Part shown: one piece after another, positions 1-10,030 of the stretch
Layout of the letters: each line of letters opens with the position of its first letter
How positions within the stretch are numbered: the first letter of the stretch is position 1
Source: Haemophilus sp. HMSC068C11
Lineage (GTDB): Bacteria; Pseudomonadota; Gammaproteobacteria; Enterobacterales; Pasteurellaceae
Assembly: GCF_001815355.1 (NCBI RefSeq)
Contig: NZ_KV820360.1
Coordinates: forward strand, 358,538 to 422,537
DNA: 64,000 nt
Reading direction: 5' to 3'
Translations under genes and position numbers: made by a program
Notes under the pieces: generated by a model
What the model was told of the DNA's origin: nothing
The model's database searches: none
What the model saw: the letters and a program-made list of their open reading frames with translations, nothing else

Positions 1-696
1 CTTGAATTTTTTCTCAACTTGTTTGGTATAAATACCTACCACATCTTTATCTGCCGCTGGAATTACTTGGTCAAACATTTCAACCACTTCAACTTCAGAA
101 CCTAATGCATCATATACGGTACCCATCTCTAAACCGATGATACCACCGCCCATGATTAAAAGTTTTTTCGGTACTTCTTTTAATTTAAGTGCATCCGTTG
201 AATCCCAAACGCGTGGATCTTCATGTGGAATGAATGGTAATTGAATTGGGCGAGAACCTGCTGCGATAATCGCATTATCAAATTTAATTGTGGTTGGTTT
301 ACCATCACGATCACGTGCTACTAATGTATGTGGATCGGTAAATGCCGCTAAGCCTTCAACAACGGTGACTTTACGTTGTTTAGCCATGCCTGCAAGACCA
401 CCAGTTAATTTCGCCACAACCGCTTCTTTACCTGCACGCACTTCATCTAAATCAATGCGAGGCTCTGCGAAATACACACCATTTTTGCTTGCATGTTTCG
501 CTTCTTCAATTACTTTCGCTACGTGAAGTAATGCTTTAGAAGGGATACAACCTACGTTTAAACATACCCCACCTAATGTTGAATAACGTTCAACAAGTAC
601 TGTTTCTAAACCTAAGTCCGCACAACGGAATGCCGCTGAATAACCTGCAGGACCAGCACCAAGTACCACAACTTGGGTTTTAATTTCTTTACTCAT
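1..696 (-). CDS. lpdA: Dihydrolipoamide dehydrogenase (E3), partial
   Basis: This is the N-terminal 232 residues of the FAD-dependent E3 enzyme, which reoxidises the lipoyl groups of the pyruvate (and 2-oxoglutarate) dehydrogenase complexes with NAD+. Visible are the FAD-binding glycine motif VVLGAGPAGYSAA close to the N-terminus, the redox-active disulfide motif GGVCLNVGCIPSK, and the start of the NAD-binding domain (LLIMGGGIIGLEMG). The C-terminal part lies beyond the left edge of the window. It is the third gene of aceE-aceF-lpdA, with a 91-base gap after aceF that holds a USS and a hairpin. The ATG at 696 gives the usual MSKEIKTQVVVLGAG start. The family assignment is very secure. Confidence 0.97.
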   Translation of the reverse strand, partial: MSKEIKTQVVVLGAGPAGYSAAFRCADLGLETVLVERYSTLGGVCLNVGCIPSKALLHVAKVIEEAKHASKNGVYFAEPRIDLDEVRAGKEAVVAKLTGGLAGMAKQRKVTVVEGLAAFTDPHTLVARDRDGKPTTIKFDNAIIAAGSRPIQLPFIPHEDPRVWDSTDALKLKEVPKKLLIMGGGIIGLEMGTVYDALGSEVEVVEMFDQVIPAADKDVVGIYTKQVEKKFK

Positions 697-747
697 TTTT
701 ACCTCGTAAAAACGTTCAAATTTTTGACCGCACTTGCGATCCTTTCT

Positions 748-779
748 GTAAGATATGAGCCTAATCACTCACATCTTAC
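748..779 (-). other. Intercistronic hairpin, aceF-lpdA
   Basis: A 12-base inverted repeat with one mismatch (arms 748-759 and 768-779, loop 8 bases) lies between aceF and lpdA. No run of U follows it on the coding strand, so it looks like an mRNA processing or stability element rather than a terminator. Confidence 0.55.
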
Positions 780-787
780 CGTGTTAA

Positions 788-2686
788 TTACATCACTAAG
801 CGACGTAAGTCAGCTAATACGCCATTGATATAGCTTAAGAAACGAGCACCATCAGCACCATCGATCACGCGGTGGTCAAAAGATAATGATAATGGAAGCA
901 TTAAGCGTGGCTCAAATTCTTTACCATTCCAAACTGGTTGCATTTCTGATTTAGACACACCTAAGATAGCCACTTCAGGTGCATTTACAATTGGTGTAAA
1001 GTGAGTTGTACCAATACCGCCTAAGCTTGAAATGGTGAAACAACCACCTTGCATATCAGAACCTGAAAGTTTACCGTCACGTGCTTTTTTGGAGACTTCC
1101 ATTAATTCACGAGAAAGTTCGATAATACCTTTTTTGTTCACGTTTTTAAATACAGGTACAACGAGACCGTTTGGTGTATCTACCGCTACGCCAATGTTGA
1201 TGTATTTTTTAAGTGTTAATTTTTGTCCGTCTTCAGAGATAGAGCTATTGAAACGTGGGAACGCTTCCAATGCTTTCGCTACCGCTTTCATAATGAACAC
1301 AACAGGTGTAATTTTCACATCCAATTTTTGTTTTTCAACAATCTTATTCTGTTCTTTACGGAATGCTTCTAAATCGGTGATATCTGTGCGATCGAAGTGA
1401 GTAACATGTGGAATCATTACCCAGTTACGATGTAAGTTCGCACCAGAGATTTTGTTGATACGGTTTAATTCAACTTCTTCTACTTCACCAAATTTGCTGA
1501 AGTCAACTTTCGGCCATGGTAATAAGCCTAAGCCTGCACCATTTGCCACACCATTACCTGCGGCTGCAGAAGAAACCGTGCCGGTTTCAAATGCTTTAAC
1601 AGCGGTTTTCACGTAAGCTTGGATATCTTCTTTTACTACGCGACCTTTACGACCCGTACCTTTTACGCGATCAAGGTTGATACCGTATTCACGTGCTAAA
1701 CGGCGAATCACTGGAGTTGCGTGTGCATAGCCAGCGCTTGCGACAACTTGTTCTTGGCTTAAGCCAGATACATTACCTGGTTGTGCTACCGGCGCTGCTG
1801 CAGGTGCTGCTTGAGGCGCTGGAGCTGCCGCTACTGGAGCCGCTGCAGGAGCAGGTGCTGCACCCGCCACTTCAAATTTCATAATTAATGAACCAGTTGA
1901 AACTTTATCACCTGATTTCACTAAAATTTCTTTTACCACACCCGCAAACGGAGCTGGCACTTCCATTGAGGCTTTATCGCCTTCAACGGTAATTAAAGAT
2001 TGCTCTTCAGAAACGCTGTCGCCAACGGCAACCATGATTTCAGTTACGTTAACTTCATCACCACCAATATCAGGTACATTCACTTCTTTAATGGCTGAAG
2101 CTGTTGGTGCTGCTGCAGGTGCTGCCGCCTGTTGAACTAGCGCTGCGGCTGGTGCTGCACCCGCCACTTCAAATTTCATGATTAATTTGCCTGTAACAAC
2201 TTTATCGCCCACGTTGATTAAAATTTCTTTTACGACACCAGCAACTGGAGCAGGGACTTCCATTGACGCTTTATCACCTTCAACATTGATGATTGATTGG
2301 TCAACTTCAACAGTATCACCGACTTTCACCATAATATCTGTCACGTTAACTTCGTCTGAGCCGATATCGGGTACATTAACTTCAACTACACTTGCAGCTG
2401 CTGGTGAGGCTGCCGGCGCAGGTGCTGCTGCCGCTGGAGCAGGCGCTGCCGCATCCGCTGACTCTAATACAAGCATTGGTGTGCCAGTTGTGACTTTATC
2501 ACCCACTTTTACTAATACTTCTTTTACCACACCGGCTTCAGGTGCAGGGACTTCCATTGAAGCTTTATCACCTTCAACATTAATAATACTTTGATCAGCG
2601 GTAATGGTATCACCTACTTTCACCATCACTTCTGTTACGGTAACTTCATCACTACCGATATCAGGAATTTGAATTTGTTTTGACAT
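788..2686 (-). CDS. aceF: Pyruvate dehydrogenase E2, dihydrolipoamide acetyltransferase
   Basis: This is the core subunit of the pyruvate dehydrogenase complex; it transfers the acetyl group from lipoamide to CoA. The 632 residues contain three tandem lipoyl domains with the lipoylated lysine in EGDKASMEV at K41, K139 and K238. Alanine/proline-rich swinging-arm linkers separate them. A peripheral-subunit-binding domain follows (about residues 320-360, [16 protein letters not shown]), then the catalytic domain with the [12 protein letters not shown] motif (H605, D609). Three lipoyl domains match the E. coli architecture. The gene lies 89 bases after aceE and the gap holds a strong hairpin and a USS. 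SD AGGTAAG precedes the ATG at 2686. Confidence 0.97.
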   Translation of the reverse strand: MSKQIQIPDIGSDEVTVTEVMVKVGDTITADQSIINVEGDKASMEVPAPEAGVVKEVLVKVGDKVTTGTPMLVLESADAAAPAPAAAAPAPAASPAAASVVEVNVPDIGSDEVNVTDIMVKVGDTVEVDQSIINVEGDKASMEVPAPVAGVVKEILINVGDKVVTGKLIMKFEVAGAAPAAALVQQAAAPAAAPTASAIKEVNVPDIGGDEVNVTEIMVAVGDSVSEEQSLITVEGDKASMEVPAPFAGVVKEILVKSGDKVSTGSLIMKFEVAGAAPAPAAAPVAAAPAPQAAPAAAPVAQPGNVSGLSQEQVVASAGYAHATPVIRRLAREYGINLDRVKGTGRKGRVVKEDIQAYVKTAVKAFETGTVSSAAAGNGVANGAGLGLLPWPKVDFSKFGEVEEVELNRINKISGANLHRNWVMIPHVTHFDRTDITDLEAFRKEQNKIVEKQKLDVKITPVVFIMKAVAKALEAFPRFNSSISEDGQKLTLKKYINIGVAVDTPNGLVVPVFKNVNKKGIIELSRELMEVSKKARDGKLSGSDMQGGCFTISSLGGIGTTHFTPIVNAPEVAILGVSKSEMQPVWNGKEFEPRLMLPLSLSFDHRVIDGADGARFLSYINGVLADLRRLVM

Positions 2687-2741
2687 GTTATCTTACCTTT
2701 AAAAAACGCAGTTAAAATCAACCGCACTTTATTTGTAGATG

Positions 2742-2767
2742 ATCCTGTGCGTTTTAGCGCACAGGAT
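2742..2767 (-). other. Intercistronic hairpin, aceE-aceF
   Basis: A perfect 10-base inverted repeat (ATCCTGTGCG at 2742-2751, CGCACAGGAT at 2758-2767) with a 6-base loop lies between aceE and aceF. No U-tract follows on the minus strand, so it probably does not terminate efficiently. It may protect or process the mRNA, or set the E1:E2 ratio. Confidence 0.6.
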
Positions 2768-2775
2768 ATTGTTTA

Positions 2776-5442
2776 TTAAGCGTAAAGCGGATTTAAAATT
2801 TCAGTTTTTAAACCAAATTTCGCGATTGCATCAGCCACCACTTTCGCATCAAATTTGCCTTGTTTTGCAAGCTCATGTAATGCAGCAACCACAACATAAC
2901 GCGCATCCACTTCAAAGTGTTCACGTAAGTTTGCACGGCTGTCTGAACGACCGAAACCATCAGTACCTAATACGTGATAGCTTTGTGCTGGAATGAATGC
3001 ACGAACTTGTTCTGCGAACAATTTCATGTAGTCAGTAGCCGCAACAGCTGGAGCATCGTTCATGACTTGTGCAATGTAAGGTACGCGTGGTGTCTCAGTT
3101 GGATGTAACATATTCCAACGTACGGCATCCGCACCTTCACGAGCGACTTCAGTGAATGAAGGCACACTATATACATCTGAGCTTACGCCATATTCATTTG
3201 CAAGGATTTGTGCCGCTTCACGAACGTGACGGAGGATCGCACCAGAACCTAATAATTGAACATGACCTTTGTTGCCTTTGGCTTCAACGGTTTCAAATTT
3301 ATAAAGACCTTTACGAATACCTTCTTCTGCACCTTTTGGCATTGCTGGTTGTTCGTAAGTTTCATTTAATGTGGTGATGTAGTAGAACACATCTTCTTGT
3401 TTTTCACCGTACATACGGTTGATACCATCTTGTAGGATAACTGCCACTTCATAAACGTAAGCTGGGTCATAAGACACACAGTTAGGAATAACAAGAGATT
3501 GAATATGGCTGTGGCCATCTTCGTGTTGTAAACCTTCACCATTTAATGTTGTACGGCCAGAAGTGCCACCAATCATGAAACCACGTGCTAATTGGTCACC
3601 TGCTGCCCACATTAAGTCACCCACACGTTGGAAACCAAACATTGAGTAGTAGATGAAGAATGGAATCATCGGAAGGTTATTGACAGAGTATGAGTTTGCT
3701 GCCGCTAACCAAGATGATGCAGCACCTAATTCATTGATACCTTCTTGTAATACTTGACCATCTTTCGCTTCACGGTAGTAAGCCACTAAGTCACGGTCAG
3801 AAGGCACATAGTTTTGACCATGTGGATTGTAAATACCGATTTGACGGAATAAACCTTCCATACCGAAAGTACGCGCTTCGTCAGCGATAATTGGCACAAT
3901 TTGTTTACCAATATTTTTATCTTTCAATAAGGTATTTAAGAAACGTACAAATGCCATTGTGGTTGAAATTGGACGAGCTTGTTCTTCCAATAATGGGGCA
4001 AATTCCTCCAATGATGGCACTTTAAATTCAGTGGTGAATTTCGGTAAACGTTTTGGTAAGTAACCATTTAACGCTTTACGTCTGCCGTGAAGATAATTGT
4101 ACTCTTCCGAACCTTCTGGGAAGGTGATGTATGGATAGTTAGGAATATCTTCATCTTTAATATCTAATTGGAAATGATCACGGAAAGATTTTAAGCTTTC
4201 GAGAGACATTTTTTTAGATTGGTGCGCAGTATTTTTACTTTCTGCTTCAGGAATTTTATAACCTTTAACCATGTGCGCTAAGATCACAACAGGTTTACCT
4301 GCAGTTTGCGCTTTATGGAATGCCGCATAAAGTTTTTCAGAATCATGACCACCGCGTCTTAATGCCCAGATTTCATCATCTGTCATATCCGCTACTAATG
4401 CAGCGGTTTCTGGATAACGACCAAAGAAGTGTTCACGAACATAAGCACCATCTTTAGATTTGAAGGTTAAATAGTCGCCATCGAGCACTTCCATCATCAA
4501 TTGAGTTAACTTACCTGAGGTGTCTTTGGCAAATAATTTGTCCCAGTTAGAGCCCCACATGACTTTGATCACTTCCCAACCAGCACCCGCAAATAAACCT
4601 TCTAATTCTTGAACGATTTTGCCGTTACCCGTTACAGGACCATCTAAACGTTGCAAGTTACAGCTTACGACGAAGATTAAGTTATCTAAGCCTTCACGTG
4701 CTGCGAAGGTTAAATCACCTTTTGCTTCGATTTCATCCATCTCACCGTCACCAAGGAAAGCATACACTTTTTGATCTTTGGTGTCTTTTAAGCCACGGTT
4801 ATCTAAGTATTTTAAGAAACGAGCAGTACGGATTGCATTTACAGGACCTAAACCCATAGATACGGTCGAGAATTGCCAGAATTCAGGCATTAATTTCGGG
4901 TGTGGGTAAGAAGAAAGACCTTTACCTGGTTCACATTCCTGACGGAAATTATTCATTTGATCTTCAGTAATACGACCTTCAACAAATGCACGAGCATACA
5001 TACCAGGTGCTGCGTGGCCTTGGAAGAAGACTAAGTCACCGCCGTTTTTATCAGTCGCCGCTTTGAAGAAGTGGTTAAAACAGACTTCATACATGCTTGC
5101 TGCAGATTGATAAGTTGAAATGTGACCACCTAATTCAAGATCTTTTTTCTGGCCACGTAATACCGCCATGATCGCATTCCAACGTACAGCACTACGAATA
5201 CGACGCTCAATAGCTTTATCACCTGGGTATGCTGGCTGTTCAGAAACAGGGATGGTATTAACATAAGGGGTTGTTACGCCACCTTTTGCAATATTCACAC
5301 CACCATTACGTGCCTGATCAATCACTTGATTGATGATGTAATGCGCACGCTCTGCGCCTTCTGCACGAATTAATGAATCAACAGCTGACAACCAATCTTG
5401 TGTTTCAATTGGGTCAATATCGTTTACTAAGGTATCTGACAT
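2776..5442 (-). CDS. aceE: Pyruvate dehydrogenase E1, homodimeric type
   Basis: This is the thiamine-pyrophosphate-dependent E1 subunit; it decarboxylates pyruvate and reductively acetylates the lipoyl arms of AceF. The 888-residue length is typical of the gamma-proteobacterial homodimeric E1. The ThDP/Mg2+ motif begins at GDGEMDE and continues to the NLQRLDGPV region (about residues 230-270). It is the first gene of the aceE-aceF-lpdA operon. In E. coli a pdhR repressor gene sits just upstream; here the divergent neighbour is mgsA and no regulator is adjacent. The 5' leader holds an inverted repeat of the GntR-operator type (see separate entry). Confidence 0.97.
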   Translation of the reverse strand: MSDTLVNDIDPIETQDWLSAVDSLIRAEGAERAHYIINQVIDQARNGGVNIAKGGVTTPYVNTIPVSEQPAYPGDKAIERRIRSAVRWNAIMAVLRGQKKDLELGGHISTYQSAASMYEVCFNHFFKAATDKNGGDLVFFQGHAAPGMYARAFVEGRITEDQMNNFRQECEPGKGLSSYPHPKLMPEFWQFSTVSMGLGPVNAIRTARFLKYLDNRGLKDTKDQKVYAFLGDGEMDEIEAKGDLTFAAREGLDNLIFVVSCNLQRLDGPVTGNGKIVQELEGLFAGAGWEVIKVMWGSNWDKLFAKDTSGKLTQLMMEVLDGDYLTFKSKDGAYVREHFFGRYPETAALVADMTDDEIWALRRGGHDSEKLYAAFHKAQTAGKPVVILAHMVKGYKIPEAESKNTAHQSKKMSLESLKSFRDHFQLDIKDEDIPNYPYITFPEGSEEYNYLHGRRKALNGYLPKRLPKFTTEFKVPSLEEFAPLLEEQARPISTTMAFVRFLNTLLKDKNIGKQIVPIIADEARTFGMEGLFRQIGIYNPHGQNYVPSDRDLVAYYREAKDGQVLQEGINELGAASSWLAAANSYSVNNLPMIPFFIYYSMFGFQRVGDLMWAAGDQLARGFMIGGTSGRTTLNGEGLQHEDGHSHIQSLVIPNCVSYDPAYVYEVAVILQDGINRMYGEKQEDVFYYITTLNETYEQPAMPKGAEEGIRKGLYKFETVEAKGNKGHVQLLGSGAILRHVREAAQILANEYGVSSDVYSVPSFTEVAREGADAVRWNMLHPTETPRVPYIAQVMNDAPAVAATDYMKLFAEQVRAFIPAQSYHVLGTDGFGRSDSRANLREHFEVDARYVVVAALHELAKQGKFDAKVVADAIAKFGLKTEILNPLYA

Positions 5443-5750
5443 AGTCTTTCCTTATTTTACTGAGTGAAAATGAAGTTTGGTTATGACCAAACACGAAAAT
5501 CAAGCTTGTTAATCAATGTTACAAACATTTAACAAATCTTGTAAATTTTAGAAGATTTTTTGCAAGAAAGATAGTAGATTTTCACTGTTCTCATGCATTT
5601 CTTCCTGTTATTGCAATAGTCTTCATTAAAAGTGCGGTCATTTTTAAAGGATTTTCAGGTTTAAGTTAAAGCATACTTTATATATTGCATTCCCTACCCG
5701 CTTTGATCTAAAGTGCTCACATACTTTTTTAGCTTTTTAGAGGATAAAAT
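5443..5750. promoter_or_regulatory. Divergent aceE / mgsA intergenic region
   Basis: This 308-base region between the divergent aceE and mgsA genes should carry both promoters. It contains a GntR-type dyad (5475-5492), a possible pair of ArcA-like GTTAAT/GTTACA repeats at 5508-5527, and one USS at 5630-5638. No small ORF or RNA gene was recognised. I could not fix either transcription start confidently by eye. Confidence 0.5.
5475..5492. promoter_or_regulatory. GntR-family-like operator in the aceE leader
   Basis: A perfect inverted repeat, GTTTGGT (5475-5481), TATG, ACCAAAC (5486-5492), sits about 33-50 bases before the aceE start. The E. coli PdhR box is TTGGT-N3-ACCAA, so this has one extra spacer base. 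Pyruvate-responsive control is inference; no pdhR gene is adjacent. Confidence 0.45.
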
Positions 5751-6209
5751 ATGAACACGACAACTCGCCCAATCTTTTCTCATAAACGAATAGCGCTCGT
5801 TGCACATGATAGCTGCAAACAAAACCTGCTCAATTGGGTAAAGAAACATAAAGAAGCTCTCGCTCCCCATCAACTTTATGCAACAGGTACAACTGGCCAT
5901 TTATTGTCTAGAGAAACGGGACTTGAAATAGCCTCGCTATTAAGTGGCCCGATGGGCGGCGATCAACAACTTGGTGGACTGATTGCCGAGAAAAAAATTG
6001 ATATAATGATTTTCTTTTGGGATCCGATGAATGCCGCGCCACATGATCCCGATGTAAAAGCCTTAATGCGTATTGCAACCGTTTGGAATATTCCGGTGGC
6101 GATTAATCAAAGTACAGCCGATTTTCTTTTAACATCAAGCTTATTTGATCAAGAAATCAATATTGATATCCCTGATTATGACGGATATTTAAAAGCGCGT
6201 TTAGACTAA
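5751..6209 (+). CDS. mgsA: Methylglyoxal synthase
   Basis: The enzyme converts dihydroxyacetone phosphate to methylglyoxal and phosphate, a bypass of lower glycolysis that relieves sugar-phosphate accumulation. At 152 residues it has the length of E. coli MgsA, and the catalytic residues fall at the same numbers: D71 in [11 protein letters not shown]98 and D101 in PHDPD. The phosphate-binding stretch ATGTTGHL lies at residues 44-51. It is a single gene, divergent from aceE, and ends in a strong hairpin before the convergent DUF945 gene. The assignment is secure. Confidence 0.96.
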   Translation: MNTTTRPIFSHKRIALVAHDSCKQNLLNWVKKHKEALAPHQLYATGTTGHLLSRETGLEIASLLSGPMGGDQQLGGLIAEKKIDIMIFFWDPMNAAPHDPDVKALMRIATVWNIPVAINQSTADFLLTSSLFDQEINIDIPDYDGYLKARLD

Positions 6210-6247
6210 ACGATGATACCGTAGTCAAATAATCTCAACCTAATAAA

Positions 6248-6275
6248 AAAGGAGATAAATCACTTTATCTCCTTT
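6248..6275. terminator. Terminator between mgsA and the DUF945 gene
   Basis: A perfect 12-base inverted repeat (AAAGGAGATAAA, 6248-6259; TTTATCTCCTTT, 6264-6275) with a 4-base TCAC loop lies between two convergent genes. It can work in both directions. Confidence 0.8.
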
Positions 6276-6294
6276 CTGTTTATTTACTCGTTAA

Positions 6295-7797
6295 TTATTT
6301 ACCCTGCATTGCAGCGCTCATGATTAACATAAATAGCACACCTTGCACCTGCTCTTCTGGAATCACTTGACCATTAAGTTTTAATTCACCTTTTTCGAGT
6401 ACTAAGGCAAGCGTCACATTTTTATCGTTATTCACCACAATATTTTGTGCTGCTGCTTGTTTGGCTTGCTCTTCAATTTTCTCTTTAATCAACGCTTTAT
6501 CTTCTTCTGGAGCAAATTGTGTCATGATTTTTTCTACTGTCGCTTTATCTACATGAATATGCACCGCAAAATCCGTAAATTGTTTATATAAACTCCCTTT
6601 CATTAAATCAAATTTCGGATCTTTCGCTAATGCCACATTTAAATCTAATGACACTTTACCTTGATTATCTGAAATTGACACAGGGTTGAGTTTAAGTTGA
6701 GGCTGATTATTAAAAATAGCCATACCATGATTTTCAACCCATGAACTTAAAATTTCAGATACCACTTCATCATTCACATTTTTATCATCTCTAACAGACT
6801 TAAATACAGTGAAAACAGCTTCAATCAACGCATTTACTGCATTCGCTTCAATGTGGTTGAATTCAGCATTATAGGTTAATTTTCCTAAATCTTTTCCATC
6901 AATGATGACTGAGTCTAATGCATTTTCATTTTTAAAGTTTACAAAATCACTATCGAGTGAAATATCAGATGTGGCTTTTAAACCTTTTTCAATAATAGAC
7001 GTTGTTTTCCCAGCATAATCCGTGCTCGTCATTTCGAAGCTTTCAGTTGAAGAAGAGCCTTTTCCTGTATAAATATAAGCCCATTTTGTTGGATTAAATG
7101 AAGCGTCCAATTTCATGCCCTTCATCTTCATTTTTACCGATTTAACTGCAGTAGCGTACTGGCTATTTTCCCCATCTGCACTACTAGGGCCTAAATCAGC
7201 AGTCACTTCGTCTAAGGTCATGTCATATTTACCTGCTCGATCTTTATCTACATCAAAACCAATGTTGATATTTGACCATGCGATCTTATTTTGTGGAGAA
7301 TTTGGATCCGTCATTTCCCCTGCCGCTAATTCAACTTTACCTTTTGTTGCTAAGCTATAGCTAGTCGAAGCTTGATATTGAACAGGCTTATCTGATTTAA
7401 GAAAATCAAATAGCGGCTGAGTTGTTTCATTTTTACCAATCACACCTTGTGCAGAAAACATTGTTGGTACAAAGTTGAATTTTTCTAGCTGATTAAGCGG
7501 AAATGGACCGTGATAAAGCTTGGTTGATAGTGGAATGGTAAATACTTGTCCTTCTTTTGGTAAAGAAATAACTACTTCATCTTCCACTTGAGAAGTAAAG
7601 AAACTGCGATCAAATTGCTTATTTTTATAAACAAGATTCACTGAATCTGACAAACCTAAACTTTGGAATTTTTGGTTTGCTAACTCAATTTGACGTAAAT
7701 ATTCAGTTTGTGCTTTTTCGCCAGTAAACCACGCACCACCGAGGCCTACAACACCAAGGGCAACAATGATACTTAATGCTACGGTTGATTTTTTCAT
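6295..7797 (-). CDS. DUF945 (YdgA-like) family exported protein
   Basis: This 500-residue protein resembles the YdgA/DUF945 family of Gram-negative envelope proteins, whose biochemical function is unknown. It starts with a positively charged N-terminus and one hydrophobic segment (about residues 5-26), so it is either exported or anchored in the inner membrane facing the periplasm. No enzymatic motif is visible. The C-terminal third (residues 430-500) is rich in lysine, glutamate and alanine. It is a single gene between convergent mgsA and divergent dnaK. A run of seven C lies about 95 bases upstream, too short to argue for phase variation. The family call is moderately confident. Confidence 0.75.
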   Translation of the reverse strand: MKKSTVALSIIVALGVVGLGGAWFTGEKAQTEYLRQIELANQKFQSLGLSDSVNLVYKNKQFDRSFFTSQVEDEVVISLPKEGQVFTIPLSTKLYHGPFPLNQLEKFNFVPTMFSAQGVIGKNETTQPLFDFLKSDKPVQYQASTSYSLATKGKVELAAGEMTDPNSPQNKIAWSNINIGFDVDKDRAGKYDMTLDEVTADLGPSSADGENSQYATAVKSVKMKMKGMKLDASFNPTKWAYIYTGKGSSSTESFEMTSTDYAGKTTSIIEKGLKATSDISLDSDFVNFKNENALDSVIIDGKDLGKLTYNAEFNHIEANAVNALIEAVFTVFKSVRDDKNVNDEVVSEILSSWVENHGMAIFNNQPQLKLNPVSISDNQGKVSLDLNVALAKDPKFDLMKGSLYKQFTDFAVHIHVDKATVEKIMTQFAPEEDKALIKEKIEEQAKQAAAQNIVVNNDKNVTLALVLEKGELKLNGQVIPEEQVQGVLFMLIMSAAMQGK

Positions 7798-7985
7798 TTT
7801 GATTCCTTTGCTAATTAATAGTTGATTAAAATTGCTGGCAATTTATCACAAATCACAACTTTTTTCTTATTTTTAAAAAATAATTTTATACCCCCCCTTG
7901 AACTTCTCATCTCTGGACTTATTTTGTAAAACAAGAACGGAAATGACCGCACTTTAAAAGGAAGAAAAAATTTTAAATCTTGCCT

Positions 7986-8013
7986 CTTGAAATGCGAAAA
8001 AGTATCCACATCT
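7986..8013 (+). promoter_or_regulatory. Sigma-32 heat-shock promoter of dnaK
   Basis: CTTGAAA (7986-7992), a 13-base spacer and CCACATCT (8006-8013) match the sigma-32 consensus CTTGAAA / CCCCATNT with one mismatch in the -10. It lies about 55 bases before the dnaK ATG. Confidence 0.8.
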
Positions 8014-8065
8014 TATTCATCGTAATAGTTTACAACGAATTTAAAATTTAATTAGGAGTAACAAC

Positions 8066-9967
8066 ATGGGAAAAATTATTGGTATTGACTTAGGTACAAC
8101 AAACTCTTGTGTCGCTGTAATGGATGGTGATAAACCACGCGTAATTGAAAACGCAGAAGGCGATCGTACTACCCCGTCAATTATCGCTTATACAAATGAT
8201 AACGAAATTTTAGTGGGTCAACCGGCAAAACGCCAAGCAGTGACCAACCCAAAAAATACATTATTCGCGATTAAACGTTTAATCGGTCGTCGCTTTGACG
8301 ATGCTGAAGTAAAACGTGATATCGACATTATGCCATTTGAAATCACTAAAGCAGACAATGGTGATGCATGGGTAAATGTAAAAGGTGACAAACTTGCTCC
8401 TCCACAAATTTCTGCGGAAGTATTGAAAAAAATGAAGAAAACTGCGGAAGATTTCTTAGGTGAGCCAGTGACTGAAGCAGTAATCACTGTTCCTGCATAC
8501 TTTAACGACGCTCAACGTCAAGCAACAAAAGATGCAGGTCGTATCGCAGGCTTAGAAGTTAAACGTATTATCAACGAACCTACAGCTGCAGCATTAGCTT
8601 ACGGTTTAGATAAAGGTCAAGGCAACAAAACTATCGCTGTTTATGACTTAGGTGGTGGTACATTCGACTTATCTATCATCGAAATTGATGAAGTAGGTGG
8701 CGAAAAAACTTTCGAAGTATTAGCAACCAATGGTGATACTCACTTAGGTGGTGAAGACTTCGATAACCGTGTTATCAACTACTTAGTGGATGAGTTCAAA
8801 AAAGAACAAGGCGTTGACTTACGTAACGACCCACTTGCAATGCAACGTTTAAAAGAAGCAGGTGAAAAAGCGAAAATTGAACTTTCTTCTGCACAACAAA
8901 CTGATGTGAACTTACCTTACATCACTGCAGATGCTACAGGTCCTAAACACTTAAACATTAAATTAACTCGTGCTAAATTAGAATCTTTAGTAGAAGATTT
9001 AGTGGCTAAATCACTTGAACCTGTAAAAGTTGCATTAAATGATGCTGGCTTAAGTGCATCACAAATTGATGATGTTATTCTAGTGGGCGGTCAAACCCGT
9101 ATGCCATTAGTACAACAAAAAGTAGAAGAATTCTTCGGTAAAGCACCTCGTAAAGATGTGAACCCAGACGAAGCCGTTGCTATCGGTGCAGCAGTTCAAG
9201 GTGGTGTATTAGCGGGTGATGTAACTGATGTATTACTGTTAGACGTAACACCGTTATCTTTAGGTATCGAAACCATGGGTGGCGTGATGACTACCTTAAT
9301 TGAGAAAAACACGACGATTCCAACTAAAAAATCGCAAGTATTCTCAACAGCAGAAGATAACCAAAGTGCAGTAACCATTCATGTGTTACAAGGTGAACGT
9401 AAACAAGCATCAGCGAATAAATCTTTAGGTCAATTCAACCTTGAAGGTATCAACCCAGCTCCACGCGGTATGCCACAAATTGAAGTAACCTTTGATATCG
9501 ACGCTGACGGTATTATCCATGTTTCTGCGAAAGATAAAGGTACTGGTAAAGAACAACAAATCACCATCAAAGCCTCTTCAGGTTTAAGTGATGAAGAAAT
9601 TCAAAAAATGGTTCGTGATGCAGAAGCAAACGCTGAAGCAGACCGTAAATTTGAAGAATTAGTACAAGCTCGCAACCAAGCAGATCACCTTGTACACAGC
9701 ACACGTAAACAATTAGAAGAAGCAGGTGACAAAGTTCCAGCTGAAGATCGTGCAGCAATTGAAGGTGCATTAAGCGATTTAGAAACAGCTGCGAAAGGTG
9801 AAGATAAAGCGGCTATCGAAGCTAAACTTCAAGCGCTTGCAGAAGTTGCTCAAAAACTTGTTCAAGTGGCTCAACAGCAAGCTGATGCACAACAAGCTCA
9901 AAGCAACAGCAAACCAAATGATGATGTTGTTGATGCTGAGTTTGAAGAAGTGAAAGACAACAAATAA
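8066..9967 (+). CDS. dnaK: Chaperone protein DnaK (Hsp70)
   Basis: This is the ATP-dependent Hsp70 chaperone, which folds and holds unfolded proteins together with DnaJ and GrpE. The 633 residues contain the N-terminal ATPase domain ([14 protein letters not shown] at residues 5-18, [13 protein letters not shown] near 194), the conserved linker [13 protein letters not shown] (near 388-400), the beta-sandwich substrate-binding domain, and a helical lid ending in [15 protein letters not shown], typical of gamma-proteobacterial DnaK. A sigma-32-type promoter lies upstream and a perfect stem-loop terminator lies at 9987-10010. Its usual partner dnaJ is about 2.1 kb further on, not directly adjacent. 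Confidence 0.99.
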   Translation: MGKIIGIDLGTTNSCVAVMDGDKPRVIENAEGDRTTPSIIAYTNDNEILVGQPAKRQAVTNPKNTLFAIKRLIGRRFDDAEVKRDIDIMPFEITKADNGDAWVNVKGDKLAPPQISAEVLKKMKKTAEDFLGEPVTEAVITVPAYFNDAQRQATKDAGRIAGLEVKRIINEPTAAALAYGLDKGQGNKTIAVYDLGGGTFDLSIIEIDEVGGEKTFEVLATNGDTHLGGEDFDNRVINYLVDEFKKEQGVDLRNDPLAMQRLKEAGEKAKIELSSAQQTDVNLPYITADATGPKHLNIKLTRAKLESLVEDLVAKSLEPVKVALNDAGLSASQIDDVILVGGQTRMPLVQQKVEEFFGKAPRKDVNPDEAVAIGAAVQGGVLAGDVTDVLLLDVTPLSLGIETMGGVMTTLIEKNTTIPTKKSQVFSTAEDNQSAVTIHVLQGERKQASANKSLGQFNLEGINPAPRGMPQIEVTFDIDADGIIHVSAKDKGTGKEQQITIKASSGLSDEEIQKMVRDAEANAEADRKFEELVQARNQADHLVHSTRKQLEEAGDKVPAEDRAAIEGALSDLETAAKGEDKAAIEAKLQALAEVAQKLVQVAQQQADAQQAQSNSKPNDDVVDAEFEEVKDNK

Positions 9968-9986
9968 TTTCACTTTAACCTAAATC

Positions 9987-10010
9987 AAAGGGCGTAGCAA
10001 TACGCCCTTT
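9987..10010 (+). terminator. dnaK terminator
   Basis: A perfect 10-base stem (AAAGGGCGTA, 9987-9996; TACGCCCTTT, 10001-10010) with a GCAA tetraloop begins about 20 bases after the dnaK stop. The U-rich part is mostly the 3' arm itself. Confidence 0.8.
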
Positions 10011-10030
10011 TGGCATATTCATTAAATGCC

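Noticed and set aside
1860..2600. Direct DNA repeats in aceF as mobile or CRISPR-like repeats
   Set aside because: They are simply the three homologous lipoyl domains and their Ala/Pro linkers.
788..2686. Plus-strand ORFs of 60-140 codons opposite aceF, aceE, valS, lacZ and others
   Set aside because: They mirror strongly conserved genes on the other strand and have no RBS or recognisable product.
7890..7898. Run of seven C upstream of the DUF945 gene as a phase-variation tract
   Set aside because: Too short and about 95 bases from the start, with no promoter spacing role evident.
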